From positions 1-64,000 of the forward strand of contig JAPPLK010000003.1 in the NCBI GenBank assembly GCA_028819435.1: a stretch of 64,000 nucleotides of DNA, given 5' to 3'. Source of the stretch: Nitrospira sp. (GTDB taxonomy: Bacteria > Nitrospirota > Nitrospiria > Nitrospirales > UBA8639). The stretch's first letter is position 1. Each line of letters begins with the position of its first letter. This document shows positions 9,131 to 17,661 of the stretch, one piece after another. The notes beneath the pieces are model-generated. The model made no database searches and was not told the DNA's origin. It was given only the letters and a program-made list of their open reading frames with translations. A program made the translations under genes and the position numbers.

Positions 9131-10969
9131 ATGGAAGCTCTTCGATCCCCCGATGACGCGCTTCGGCTTCTTCGGACCGTCTTCGGCCATTCTTCTTTTC
9201 GTTTGCGCCAGGATGAAGTGATCGGAGACCTGCTGGCCGGCAGGGACGCCATGGTGCTGATGCCGACGGGCGGGGGCAAGTCGTTGTGCTACCAGGTGCC
9301 GGCCATGATGCGTGCCGGTGTGGGCATTGTGGTGTCGCCCTTGATCGCGTTGATGAAGGATCAGGTGGACGCGCTTCGCCAGTGCGGGGTGCGGGCGGCT
9401 TGCCTGAACTCCACCCTGGACTTTGAGGAGGTACGGGCGGTGGAGGCGACGGTGAACGCCGGACGGCTGGACATCCTCTACGTCGCACCGGAGCGCCTGT
9501 TGCAGGAGCGGACCCTGGAGTGGCTGGACCGACAAACCATCGCCTTGTTTGCCATTGACGAAGCGCATTGCGTGTCGCGCTGGGGACATGACTTCCGCGA
9601 GGAGTATTTGCAGTTGTCGGTGCTGCACAAGCGGTATCCCTCGGTCCCGCGCATCGCCCTGACGGCCACTGCTGATCACGTGACCCGTCGGGAAATCATC
9701 ACCCAACTGCAACTGGAAAAGGCCAACGTCTATATCCACAGTTGTGACCGGCCCAACATTCGCTATGCCATCTCCGACGAGGATAACGGTCGCGAGCGCA
9801 TGTGGCGTTTTCTGCAAAGCGAGCATCCCAACGATGCCGGTATCGTCTATTGCCTGACGCGCAAGAAAGTGGAGGAGATCGCCGAGTGGCTGCGCGCTCG
9901 TGGAAGAGACGCACTGCCCTACCATGCTGGCCTTTCGGATCATACCCGTCGCCGGCACCAGGAACGGTTCCTGCGCGAGGAAGGCGTGGTGATCGTCGCC
10001 ACGGTGGCGTTCGGCATGGGCATCGACAAACCCGACGTGCGTTTTGTCGCCCATCTCAGTCTGCCCAAGAGCATTGAGGCCTACTACCAGGAAACCGGTC
10101 GCGCGGGTCGCGACGGACTGCCAGCCAGCGCGTGGATGAATTACGGTTTGAAGGAAATCATCGTTTTTCGCCAGTGGTTGTCCGAGTCCGAAGCCGATGA
10201 GGCGCACAAGCGGGTGGAACACCAGAAACTGGAAGCCATGATTGGCCTGTGCGAACTTACCACCTGCCGCCGTCGTGCCATTCGCGCCTACTTCGGGGAA
10301 GAGCCTGGTGAGGACTGTAGGAATTGTGACAACTGCATAAACCCGCCGCACACCTGGGACGGCACCGAGGCTGCACAAAAGGCCCTGTCCTGCGTCTCTC
10401 GCACCGGCCAGCGCTTCGGGGTGAACTACCTGGTCGACGTGCTTATCGGCAAGGACAATACACGCATACGCGACTGGCGACACGACCGGCTGGACGTGTT
10501 CGGCATTGGCGCGGAACACAGCGCCGCGGAATGGCGCTCCATTTTTCGTCAACTGATCGCCCAGGGGTGTCTTTGGGTCGATGCTGATCGTTTCGATGCC
10601 CTGCGCCTGACGGATCAGTCGTCCCTGGTTTTGCGTGGCGAACGCGAGTTGACCCTGCGTCGATTGCGGCGTGCCGTCACGGTGAAGAAAGGAAAGGTTG
10701 CCGTGAGAACTGCGCCGATTGCACCAGCCGACGAAGCCCTATGGCAGGCTTTGCGTGAAGCGCGTATGGCCTTGGCCAAAAAGCAGGGAGTGCCGCCTTA
10801 TGTCGTGTTTCACGATACGACCCTGCGCGAGTTGGTGCAACTGAAACCCACACGGATCGAGGAAATGGAGCGCATTCAGGGTATCGGCGAGCGCAAGCTG
10901 AGGAAGTACGGCGAAGCCTTTTTACAGGTCGTGCGGGAATACGTGCAGGCGGAGTGTGCCGGTGAATAG
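9131..10969 (+). CDS. recQ: ATP-dependent DNA helicase RecQ
   Basis: 3'-to-5' DNA helicase of the RecF-type recombination pathway. Superfamily 2 motifs are complete: motif 0 [11 protein letters not shown], Walker [17 protein letters not shown] box with the RecQ-specific aromatic loop ([14 protein letters not shown]), TATAD, and motif [14 protein letters not shown]. The zinc-binding region has four Cys ([10 protein letters not shown] ending CRNCDNC), and an HRDC domain lies at the C-terminus ([11 protein letters not shown] to [12 protein letters not shown]). The ATG chosen follows aggag and gives 612 residues, the normal length; the frame is open further upstream into elbB but without homology. 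The gene overlaps the downstream esterase start. Confidence 0.96.
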   Translation: MEALRSPDDALRLLRTVFGHSSFRLRQDEVIGDLLAGRDAMVLMPTGGGKSLCYQVPAMMRAGVGIVVSPLIALMKDQVDALRQCGVRAACLNSTLDFEEVRAVEATVNAGRLDILYVAPERLLQERTLEWLDRQTIALFAIDEAHCVSRWGHDFREEYLQLSVLHKRYPSVPRIALTATADHVTRREIITQLQLEKANVYIHSCDRPNIRYAISDEDNGRERMWRFLQSEHPNDAGIVYCLTRKKVEEIAEWLRARGRDALPYHAGLSDHTRRRHQERFLREEGVVIVATVAFGMGIDKPDVRFVAHLSLPKSIEAYYQETGRAGRDGLPASAWMNYGLKEIIVFRQWLSESEADEAHKRVEHQKLEAMIGLCELTTCRRRAIRAYFGEEPGEDCRNCDNCINPPHTWDGTEAAQKALSCVSRTGQRFGVNYLVDVLIGKDNTRIRDWRHDRLDVFGIGAEHSAAEWRSIFRQLIAQGCLWVDADRFDALRLTDQSSLVLRGERELTLRRLRRAVTVKKGKVAVRTAPIAPADEALWQALREARMALAKKQGVPPYVVFHDTTLRELVQLKPTRIEEMERIQGIGERKLRKYGEAFLQVVREYVQAECAGE

Positions 10970-12272
10970 AGGGACCTGCACTCGTCGTGCCGTGGTGATG
11001 CTGCGATGTATGGTATTTGTCATATTACTGGCCGTCGGTGGGTTGCATCTTAGTGCCGATGCCTGGGGCCAAGCCACGCCATCCGGTTTGGCGATGTTCG
11101 TCGCGGAATATCTCACGGTAGACGATCATGAAGGGGCCGAAACGTTGTTGCAGACGATCCTGGTCCATCCCCAAGCGAATCTTGAGCGAGTCAGCGAGGT
11201 CCTTCACAAAAGCCGAACCTATGAGACTGCTCCGGTGGGTATGCTTCCGGGGCAGCCGGTTCGGGTTCGCGGAAAAACCTTGTCGTATGGATTGTTCGTG
11301 CCTCCCGACTATGATCCGGAGGTTGCCTTTCCTCTGGTGGTGTGTCTGCACGGCGCGGGATTTACGGGCGATTCATACTTGGAGCGCTGGACCACGCGGT
11401 TGGGCGAGTGGGCTATCCTTGCTTGTCCGACTGCCATGGCGGGAACGTGGTGGACCCGGCCGAGTGAAGAGTTGGTGCTGGAGACCATCAAGGCCGTCCG
11501 TGCGCGGTATCGAATCGATCCCGATCGTCTGTACCTGACGGGCATGTCGAACGGCGGTATCGGCGCGTGGATCATCGGGATGCATCACGCCCAGCGGTTC
11601 GCCGCGGTGGCGCCGATGGCGAGTGGAGTCGATGACGTGTTGTTTCCCTTCCTGGAGAATCTACGGAACACGTCGTTGTACGTGATCCACGGTGCCAGGG
11701 ATCAGGTCATGCCGGTCTGGTTGAGCCGAAACGTGACCAATGAGTTGGCCCGAATCGGCATCGCGTTTACGTATCGTGAACATGAATGGTCGCATCCGCA
11801 TGCCGGCGGCCATTTCTTCCCCAGGCAGGAATTGCCGGCGCTCGTGGAATGGTTCGACAGGCAACGCCGTGCCCCGTATCCGCGGAGAGTGACCGTGGTT
11901 CGTGACGCGAGCCACTTGACGGATTTCGGGTGGGTGCGCATTGACGCCACCGACCGGATCGCCATGTTTTCGGAACAGTTGATCGATGAACATGGTGACC
12001 TGATCAAACGCAAGGTCTACGCGAAGTTGTCCGTTGAAGTTCGAGACGGGAATCATATCGAAGTCAGCACCGAACGGGTCCGGCGCTATACCCTTTTTTT
12101 GAACGACGCGTTGATCGATTTTTCCGAACCCGTGACCGTGGTGACTGACGGCAGTACCAGTTTTCAAGGCCCGGTGTCGCCCCGGGTCGAGACGCTGCTT
12201 CGCGACGTGCGACGCCGTCAGGACGTTGACCGCCTCTTCCCCGCCCAATTGACGATCGACGTGTTACCGTGA
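10956..12272 (+). CDS. Secreted alpha/beta-hydrolase (esterase/feruloyl esterase-like)
   Basis: The N-terminus has a signal-peptide-like hydrophobic run (about residues 12-33, ending SADAWG), so export is likely. The hydrolase core is typical of the LpqC/PHB-depolymerase-like esterases: oxyanion strand [15 protein letters not shown], nucleophile elbow [11 protein letters not shown] with Ser at about residue 197, acid in [11 protein letters not shown] and His in [11 protein letters not shown] further 130-residue beta-rich region after about residue 305 has no obvious match. The GTG start overlaps recQ by 14 bases; a second GTG two codons later is equally possible. The stop overlaps cobQ. The substrate cannot be read from the sequence. 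Confidence 0.85.
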   Translation: MPVNRGTCTRRAVVMLRCMVFVILLAVGGLHLSADAWGQATPSGLAMFVAEYLTVDDHEGAETLLQTILVHPQANLERVSEVLHKSRTYETAPVGMLPGQPVRVRGKTLSYGLFVPPDYDPEVAFPLVVCLHGAGFTGDSYLERWTTRLGEWAILACPTAMAGTWWTRPSEELVLETIKAVRARYRIDPDRLYLTGMSNGGIGAWIIGMHHAQRFAAVAPMASGVDDVLFPFLENLRNTSLYVIHGARDQVMPVWLSRNVTNELARIGIAFTYREHEWSHPHAGGHFFPRQELPALVEWFDRQRRAPYPRRVTVVRDASHLTDFGWVRIDATDRIAMFSEQLIDEHGDLIKRKVYAKLSVEVRDGNHIEVSTERVRRYTLFLNDALIDFSEPVTVVTDGSTSFQGPVSPRVETLLRDVRRRQDVDRLFPAQLTIDVLP

Positions 12273-13816
12273 ACGTGCCGGACGTGCCTGTTCCTGAGTC
12301 GCCCATGGCTAAAGCCCTTGCCGTTCTTGGAACGGGATCTGACGTTGGAAAGAGTCTCGTCACGGCGGGATTCGGACGGGTTTTTCACCGTTCCGGAATC
12401 CGGGTCGCTCCGTTCAAGTCCCAGAACATGTCGCTCAATTCGTTCGTGACCGTGGAGGGCGGCGAGATGGGCCGTGCGCAAGTCCTTCAGGCACAGGCAT
12501 GCGGGCTTCGTCCGCACGTGGACATGAACCCTATCCTGCTCAAACCAGAAGCCGACCGGCGTTCGCAGGTGATTGTGCAGGGACACGTGTGGCGGAGTCA
12601 GGATGCCGGAGACTATTTCGACTCCAAAGCGGAATTGTTTCGCTTCGTACGGCAGAGTTACGAGCGGCTGGCTGCGCAATACGAGTTGCTCCTCATTGAA
12701 GGTGCGGGCAGTGCGGCCGAGGTGAATCTGCGCGACAGGGACATTGTCAACTGGCCGGTGGTCCGGATGGCCGATGCCGGAGTGATCCTCGTGGCGGATA
12801 TTGACCGCGGTGGCGTGTTCGCCCAGGTCATCGGCACCCTGGATTTATTGGAGCCCGGCGAACGGGAACGGGTCCTTGGAATCGTGATCAACAAATTTCG
12901 CGGGGACCGGCGTCTCTTCGATGACGGCGTGGCATTGCTCGAGCAGCGGACGGACGTTCCCGTGCTCGGGGTGATCCCTTTTTTACGGGACCTGTTGCTG
13001 GACCAGGAAGATAGCGTGACCATCGAGTCGGGTTCGTCCGTTGCCTCCTTTTCGCCGGAGACGGTAAACGTCGCGGTCATCCTTCTGCCTCACATGAGCA
13101 ACTTTACGGATTTCAACGCATTGGCCGCGGAATCCGACGTGACGTTGCGGTATGCCAGGGTTCCCGGGGACGTAGCCGGCGCGGACGTGCTGATTCTTCC
13201 GGGCAGTAAACACACGATCCAGGACCTTCAATACGTCAGGGAGAAAGGGTTTGGACCGGTTGTGACCTCGCACGTTCTGGCCGGTCGTGAGGTCGTCGGC
13301 CTGTGTGGCGGCTTTCAAATGCTGGGAGGACGGATTGACGACCCTTATCAGGTCGAAGGGGGTGGGGAAACGGATGGCCTCCGGCTGTTGCCGGTCGAGA
13401 CCCGGTTACATCGTGAAAAACAGACGAGGCAGGTACAGGCGGAGTCCCTGCTGTCCGGTATGTCTGATGGGGAGACGATCCGGGGTTATGAAATTCACGT
13501 GGGGCTGACGTCCCGTCGTCAAGGCGGACCGTGTTTTCGCATTCTCGACCCAGACGGAGACCGTGAAGACGGCGCCGTTTCCCCTGATGGGTTGGTGTGG
13601 GGCACCTATATTCACGGCGTGTTTGATGATCCGTCCTTTCGCCGGGCCTGGATCAATCGTGTGCGGACACGCAAGGGGTTGGCTCCGAATCCGTTTGCGG
13701 ATTCGGAAATGGTGACCGGACGCCTGACGTCGGCTCTCGATCGGTGGGCCGATCACGTGGCGCGCTACGTGGATATGAAATCCGTGTTTGAGGCTTTACG
13801 ATTTCCCTCTGCTTGA
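12269..13816 (+). CDS. cobQ: Cobyric acid synthase
   Basis: Amidates four peripheral carboxylates of adenosylcobyrinic a,c-diamide using glutamine and ATP. The N-terminal P-loop-like domain shows VLGTGSDVGKSLV, SQNMSLNS, QVLQAQACG and MNPILLKPE; the middle has IEGAGSAAEVNL. The C-terminal glutamine amidotransferase has the nucleophile Cys in VVGLCGGFQMLGG and His in GTYIHGVFDD. The GTG chosen overlaps the preceding stop (GTGA); an ATG twelve codons later (MAKALAV) is a reasonable alternative. It is the first cobalamin gene of the locus and sits upstream of the first riboswitch, so it is not itself under that switch. Confidence 0.96.
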   Translation: MNVPDVPVPESPMAKALAVLGTGSDVGKSLVTAGFGRVFHRSGIRVAPFKSQNMSLNSFVTVEGGEMGRAQVLQAQACGLRPHVDMNPILLKPEADRRSQVIVQGHVWRSQDAGDYFDSKAELFRFVRQSYERLAAQYELLLIEGAGSAAEVNLRDRDIVNWPVVRMADAGVILVADIDRGGVFAQVIGTLDLLEPGERERVLGIVINKFRGDRRLFDDGVALLEQRTDVPVLGVIPFLRDLLLDQEDSVTIESGSSVASFSPETVNVAVILLPHMSNFTDFNALAAESDVTLRYARVPGDVAGADVLILPGSKHTIQDLQYVREKGFGPVVTSHVLAGREVVGLCGGFQMLGGRIDDPYQVEGGGETDGLRLLPVETRLHREKQTRQVQAESLLSGMSDGETIRGYEIHVGLTSRRQGGPCFRILDPDGDREDGAVSPDGLVWGTYIHGVFDDPSFRRAWINRVRTRKGLAPNPFADSEMVTGRLTSALDRWADHVARYVDMKSVFEALRFPSA

Positions 13817-13842
13817 CAAACGAATTCCGGGTTCCCTACAGT
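13813..13842 (+). promoter_or_regulatory. Promoter of riboswitch-btuFCD operon
   Basis: A perfect -35 TTGACA, an 18-nt spacer and -10 TACAGT (four of six). The -35 box overlaps the cobQ stop codon. It is placed a few bases upstream of the conserved riboswitch core, as expected for a leader promoter. Confidence 0.6.
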
Positions 13843-13844
13843 TT

Positions 13845-14010
13845 CGTCAACATGATAGCATGCCCGGGTGCAGGGAAGAAGGTGTAAGTCCTTCGCGGTC
13901 CCGCCGCTGTAACCGGAAACGAACCCCGCAGAAGCCACTGTCAAAACGTTGACGGGAAGGTGCGGGTAGTAGGTTAGGATCCGGAAGCCAGAAGACCTAC
14001 CCGAGCGGAG
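13845..14010 (+). ncRNA. Cobalamin riboswitch 1
   Basis: The conserved elements of the AdoCbl/Cbl riboswitch are in order: the ggtgtaagtcc stem, the core gcggtcccgccgctgtaacc (13895-13914), agccactgtc, gggaaggtgcggg and the closing agccagaagacctaccc (13986-14002). It precedes the corrinoid ABC importer genes, which it should repress when cobalamin is abundant. The downstream expression platform ends in an intrinsic terminator. Confidence 0.95.
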
Positions 14011-14103
14011 AATCCCATGGTGCCGAATCAAACCGGCGACCGGGATTCGCGACCTTCGATCCCTCGTGGGCTGGGGAGCGGGTGAGGATGAAGACGCGGG
14101 AAC

Positions 14104-14139
14104 AATCCTCAGGGTCGTTCAGGCCTTGGGGATTTTTTT
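14104..14139 (+). terminator. Intrinsic terminator of riboswitch 1 (also holds the btuF SD)
   Basis: Stem aatcctcaggg (14104-14114) pairs with ccttggggatt (14124-14134) with two G-T wobbles across a 9-nt loop, followed by a run of seven T. The T run ends immediately before the btuF ATG, and the only Shine-Dalgarno-like sequence (ttgggga) lies in the 3' arm. The hairpin could therefore block both transcription and translation. Confidence 0.8.
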
Positions 14140-15174
14140 ATGTTTCGCCGGCTTTTGCGGGATGGCCATAAAGCAAGGACTTGGCCTTCTCGCGTTGTGC
14201 TGCTCCTGACGATCGTGCTGTTGGCCTGTATGGCCGGCGCCTCCTTTGGGGGTGCCTTCGATCCTTCCAAGACCATGAAACGTCGCCAACAGGGTATTCT
14301 TACCGGCATGCCGTTCATGGCCAACGTGGCTCCCCGGACGTTCGTGGATGACCTTGGTCGTAAACTCTATCTTGCCCAACCACCGAAGCGCATTGTGTCC
14401 CTGGCTCCGAGTATTACGGAAATGTTGTTCGCCCTTGGCTTGGATCAGGAAATAGTCGGCGTGACGGAATTTTGCAACTATCCGCCTGCCGCTCTGGACA
14501 AACCCAAGGTTGGGTACGCCCAACCGAACCTGGAATCCATTATCGCGCTACGGCCTGAACTCATTATCGCGCCGAAATCTTTTTTGAGAGTCGATTTGCT
14601 CAATCGTCTGGAGCAATTGAAGATTTCAACGATGCTGCTGGACGCCCAAACCGTTGAGGATATTTTGCGCCACATTCAACTGCTGGGCCGCATGGTGGGG
14701 CGAGTCCCCGAATCCCTCAAGGTGACGGAAACGATTCGAAAGCAAATGACCGTGTTGACCGATCCCTTGGCCGGACGGCCTCGTCCCACCTTGTTGTTCG
14801 TGATCAATACCGATCCGCTCATTACAGTCGGCCCGGGAAGCTATATCCATCAATTAATCGAACTGGCCGGGGCGAGAAACGCCGCGGAATCTGCCGGGAC
14901 TCCGTATCCGCGTCTGAGCATCGAGGAAGTGCTACGGCAAAACCCCGAGTTTTTGCTCTTCCCCACCGGTCAATTTGAAGGCATTCCCCAGGCCGAGCAG
15001 GATCAATGGCGGCGGTGGACGTCTCTCGAAGCGGTCAAACGGAATCAATTCGTCCACATCGACAGTGACATCCTGAATAGACCGGGGCCGCGGGTGCTCG
15101 AAGCCTTGGAAGCTCTCATCACCATACTCCACCCTGACGCGGTTCAACCTGCTGCAGGGCAGGAGGGATTGTGA
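14140..15174 (+). CDS. btuF: Corrinoid ABC transporter substrate-binding protein
   Basis: Periplasmic cobalamin/cobinamide-binding protein that delivers corrinoid to the BtuCD importer. It has an N-terminal hydrophobic signal with a lipobox-like LLAC (residues 28-31), so it may be lipid-anchored. The mature domain starts FVDDLGRKLYL and shows the helical-backbone metal receptor signatures RIVSLAPSITEMLFALGL, VGVTEFCNYP, ALRPELII and the late VHIDSDILNRPGPR. The ATG used directly follows the terminator T run. It is the first gene after riboswitch 1, followed by btuC and btuD. Confidence 0.93.
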   Translation: MFRRLLRDGHKARTWPSRVVLLLTIVLLACMAGASFGGAFDPSKTMKRRQQGILTGMPFMANVAPRTFVDDLGRKLYLAQPPKRIVSLAPSITEMLFALGLDQEIVGVTEFCNYPPAALDKPKVGYAQPNLESIIALRPELIIAPKSFLRVDLLNRLEQLKISTMLLDAQTVEDILRHIQLLGRMVGRVPESLKVTETIRKQMTVLTDPLAGRPRPTLLFVINTDPLITVGPGSYIHQLIELAGARNAAESAGTPYPRLSIEEVLRQNPEFLLFPTGQFEGIPQAEQDQWRRWTSLEAVKRNQFVHIDSDILNRPGPRVLEALEALITILHPDAVQPAAGQEGL

Positions 15175-15224
15175 ATGGTTAGTCGTTTCCTGACAATTTC
15201 CACCACTTTCTCCCGTGTTTTTAT

Positions 15225-15342
15225 TCCCCTCCTTTGTAAGGAGGGGTGAGGGGAGGTAGAGGCTGTGGCTAGTATGACGGATCCTCGTGCTTCCTGGATG
15301 GGTGGCTCTACCCCACCTGACCTCCCCTTACAAAGGGGAGGA
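15225..15342. repeat. Palindromic repeat, type B, spanning the btuC start
   Basis: Opens cccctcctttgtaaggaggg and closes with gacctccccttacaaagggg, the opposite orientation to the copy after ribD. It lies between btuF and btuC and covers the first codons of the open btuC frame. Confidence 0.75.
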
Positions 15343-16443
15343 AGAAGATGGCTGTGCAGTCCTGGCTCCCAGGTTGCAGAAAAGGCTCGACCTTCGCGAG
15401 CGGTTGCCACGCTTTCACCAATAAAATGGCTTGGCGTGTCCGGAGGGTTGGGGACGTTGGCCCTCTTGGCCTTCGTGGCTTGCCTGGGGTTCGGTACCGA
15501 AACTATTTCATTTCCGAAAGTTGCGGCCCTTTTGGCACAGGGACCGTTTGCCGAAGGAACGATGCAGAACGCCCCCCACTACATTATTCTCTGGCAAGTC
15601 AGGGTGCCCCGTGTCCTGCTCGCCTTTATGGTCGGGGGTAGCCTGGCTGCGGTTGGGGCTTCGTTGCAGGCGTTGCTTCGGAACCCGTTGGCCGATCCCT
15701 ACGTCATCGGCATTTCCAGCGGGGCCGCACTGGGGGCGGCCGTGGCGATCCTGTTCGGCGTGGGCCTGTCCGTTTTCGGTCTATCCGTGTTGCCGTTTTG
15801 TGCGTTTCTCGGGGCGTTGGTTTCTCTGTTCATCGTTTACCGCATTGCCGTGTCTTACAGGAGCTTTTCGATGCACACGCTCTTGCTGGGCGGGGTGGTG
15901 CTGAATGCAATTTTTTCAGCACTCATCCTGTTCCTGACGAGCCTGGCCGACCCGTATAAGGCCTCGGGGATGTACGCGTGGCTCATGGGCTCGCTCACGG
16001 GACCGGATTTCCAAACCGTATTGGTCCTGGCCGTGTATCTCATTTTCGGGGTCTGTGTCCTGGTTTCGCAGGCTCGTTCCTTGAACCTGCTCACACTCGG
16101 CGAAGAAGCGGCTCGTTCGTTGGGGGTTGAAGTCGAACGGGTGAAGCGCGTCATTTTTGCCGCGTCTGCGTTATTGACGGGATCGGTCGTGGCCTTCAGC
16201 GGCCTGATCGGGTTCGTCGGACTCATCGTCCCTCATGCGGTTCGCCTGGCATTCGGCGCCGATCACCGGTTGTTGTTGATTGCGTCGGGGATTGTCGGCG
16301 GTACGTTCCTCATGGTGGCCGATACCCTGGCGAGGACGTTGTTGAGCCCGACGGAGATTCCCGTAGGGGTGGTGACGGCCCTGGTCGGCGGACCGATCTT
16401 TTTGTACCTGTTGGTGCAGCAACGAAAAAGGATCGTCTCGTGA
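15265..16443 (+). CDS. btuC: Corrinoid ABC transporter permease
   Basis: Inner-membrane permease of the FecCD/BtuC family, about ten membrane helices. Signatures include LRNPLADPYVIGISSGAALG, LGEEAARSLGVEVERVK and SGLIGFVGLIVPHAVR. The conserved protein begins near the hydrophobic run at about residue 57. The roughly 50 residues before it are read from a type B repeat and from sequence with no homology. The GTG at 15265 has a gggaggt ribosome-binding site supplied by the repeat; a GTG at 15436 would give a start closer to the family norm but has no visible binding site. A strong site at 15338-15343 leads into a different frame (ATG at 15348). The start is therefore uncertain. Confidence 0.9.
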   Translation: MASMTDPRASWMGGSTPPDLPLQRGGRRWLCSPGSQVAEKARPSRAVATLSPIKWLGVSGGLGTLALLAFVACLGFGTETISFPKVAALLAQGPFAEGTMQNAPHYIILWQVRVPRVLLAFMVGGSLAAVGASLQALLRNPLADPYVIGISSGAALGAAVAILFGVGLSVFGLSVLPFCAFLGALVSLFIVYRIAVSYRSFSMHTLLLGGVVLNAIFSALILFLTSLADPYKASGMYAWLMGSLTGPDFQTVLVLAVYLIFGVCVLVSQARSLNLLTLGEEAARSLGVEVERVKRVIFAASALLTGSVVAFSGLIGFVGLIVPHAVRLAFGADHRLLLIASGIVGGTFLMVADTLARTLLSPTEIPVGVVTALVGGPIFLYLLVQQRKRIVS

Positions 16444-17270
16444 CCCAACGTCTGGAAACGTCAAGTACTCCGCCTTTGAAACTCACAGGCGTGACGTTCG
16501 GGTTCGGACGACGGGAAACGGCCGCCCAGTCTCCGGTTTTGAAAAACGTCTCGTTCACGATTGCCGCCGGTGAGGTATTGGGTATCCTGGGCCCCAACGG
16601 GTCCGGGAAAAGCACGTTGATGAAAATCCTCATGAGAATCCTGGTTCCTCAACAAGGGACGGTCGAATGGTTCGGTCAATCGCATGATGCGTTTTACCAG
16701 TCCGACGTTGCCCGGCACGTGGCCTTTGTTCCCCAGGAGACCCAGCAGGCGTTTCCTTTTACGATCAGCGAAATGGTGTTGATGGGGCGGTATCCCCACC
16801 ACGGTCGCACGTGGGGTTTGGGTTGGGAAAGCTCACAGGATCGTGCCGTTGCCATGCAGGCGATGAATGACCTGGGTGTTTCCCATCTTGGGACACGGTT
16901 GATTACGAACGTGTCCGGTGGAGAGCGACAACGGGCCGTAATTGCCCGGGCCTTGGCCCAGGAGCCTGATGTCCTGTTGCTGGATGAGCCCACGGCGTTT
17001 CTGGATCTCCATCACCAATTGGAAATTGCGCGAATCATCCGTCGTCTGAACCGGGAACGTGGGTTGACCGTTGTGCTGGTTTCCCATGATCTGAACCTGG
17101 CCAGTCAATATTGCGACCGGTTGTTGCTGTTACGGGAAGGGGAGATCGTCACCGTGGGCACGTCGGAAGACGTTATTGCCGGGGAGTCTCTGGAACGGGT
17201 CTACGGCTGCCCCGTTCTCGTGGATCGACATCCGCAATCGGGCCGGCCGCGAGTCACCTTGCCGGTGTGA
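16440..17270 (+). CDS. btuD: Corrinoid ABC transporter ATP-binding protein
   Basis: ATPase that powers BtuC. Walker A is LGPNGSGKSTLMKIL, the Q-loop is FVPQETQQAF, the ABC signature is NVSGGERQRAVIARAL, Walker B is DVLLLDEPTAFLD and the H-loop is VLVSHDLN. The GTG start overlaps the btuC stop (GTGA), indicating coupling. It is the third gene of the riboswitch-controlled import operon, and its end is followed by a type B repeat. Confidence 0.95.
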   Translation: MTQRLETSSTPPLKLTGVTFGFGRRETAAQSPVLKNVSFTIAAGEVLGILGPNGSGKSTLMKILMRILVPQQGTVEWFGQSHDAFYQSDVARHVAFVPQETQQAFPFTISEMVLMGRYPHHGRTWGLGWESSQDRAVAMQAMNDLGVSHLGTRLITNVSGGERQRAVIARALAQEPDVLLLDEPTAFLDLHHQLEIARIIRRLNRERGLTVVLVSHDLNLASQYCDRLLLLREGEIVTVGTSEDVIAGESLERVYGCPVLVDRHPQSGRPRVTLPV

Positions 17271-17300
17271 CCGGAACGGGAATCTCCAGCCTTTTGTTTC

Positions 17301-17416
17301 CTTCCCTTCGTAAGGGGAGGGCAGGTGGGGTAGAGCGAACGTACATAAAGCACGGGGTTGATCCTGGCCGCTAGCTAGGGCTACCTCCCCTCACCCCTCC
17401 TTACAAAGGAGGGGAA
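17301..17416. repeat. Palindromic repeat, type B
   Basis: ccttcccttcgtaaggggag ... ggtggggtagag ... ctacctcccctcacccctcc, then ttacaaaggagggg. It separates btuD from riboswitch 2 and may help to terminate the btuFCD transcript. Confidence 0.75.
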
Positions 17417-17451
17417 AAGAAGATGTGCCCTGAGTTAACTAACCATTCAGG

Positions 17452-17625
17452 AGGCGTTCTTAGGGAAAACACGACGACAGCAACGGGGAAGATGGTGCAA
17501 ATCCATCACGGTGCCGCCACTGTAAGCGGGGAGTGATCTGCAAGAGACCACTGTGAACGGAACGTTCATGGGAAGGCGCAGGGTAGTGATGATCCGCGAG
17601 TCAGGAGACCCGGCTGTTGTTGACC
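17452..17625 (+). ncRNA. Cobalamin riboswitch 2
   Basis: Conserved core ggtgccgccactgtaagcgg, an upstream gatggtgcaaatccatcac stem, the atgggaaggcgcagg element and the closing gagtcaggagacccggc. It precedes btuB. No U-rich terminator follows; instead a small hairpin pairs ccctt (17636-17640) with aaggg (17648-17652), overlapping the gggagg ribosome-binding site, which suggests control of translation. Confidence 0.95.
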
Positions 17626-17661
17626 TCTGGACACACCCTTCGAGTCAAAGGGAGGTGACGC

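Noticed and set aside
9062..10552. 496-codon minus-strand ORF opposite recQ
   Set aside because: Composition (His/Gln/Gly-rich) is that of a codon-bias shadow, and recQ has complete helicase motifs.
15348..15641. ORF of 97 codons with an excellent ribosome-binding site at the btuC start
   Set aside because: It runs out of frame through conserved BtuC helices and has no family-like content; the binding site belongs to the repeat.
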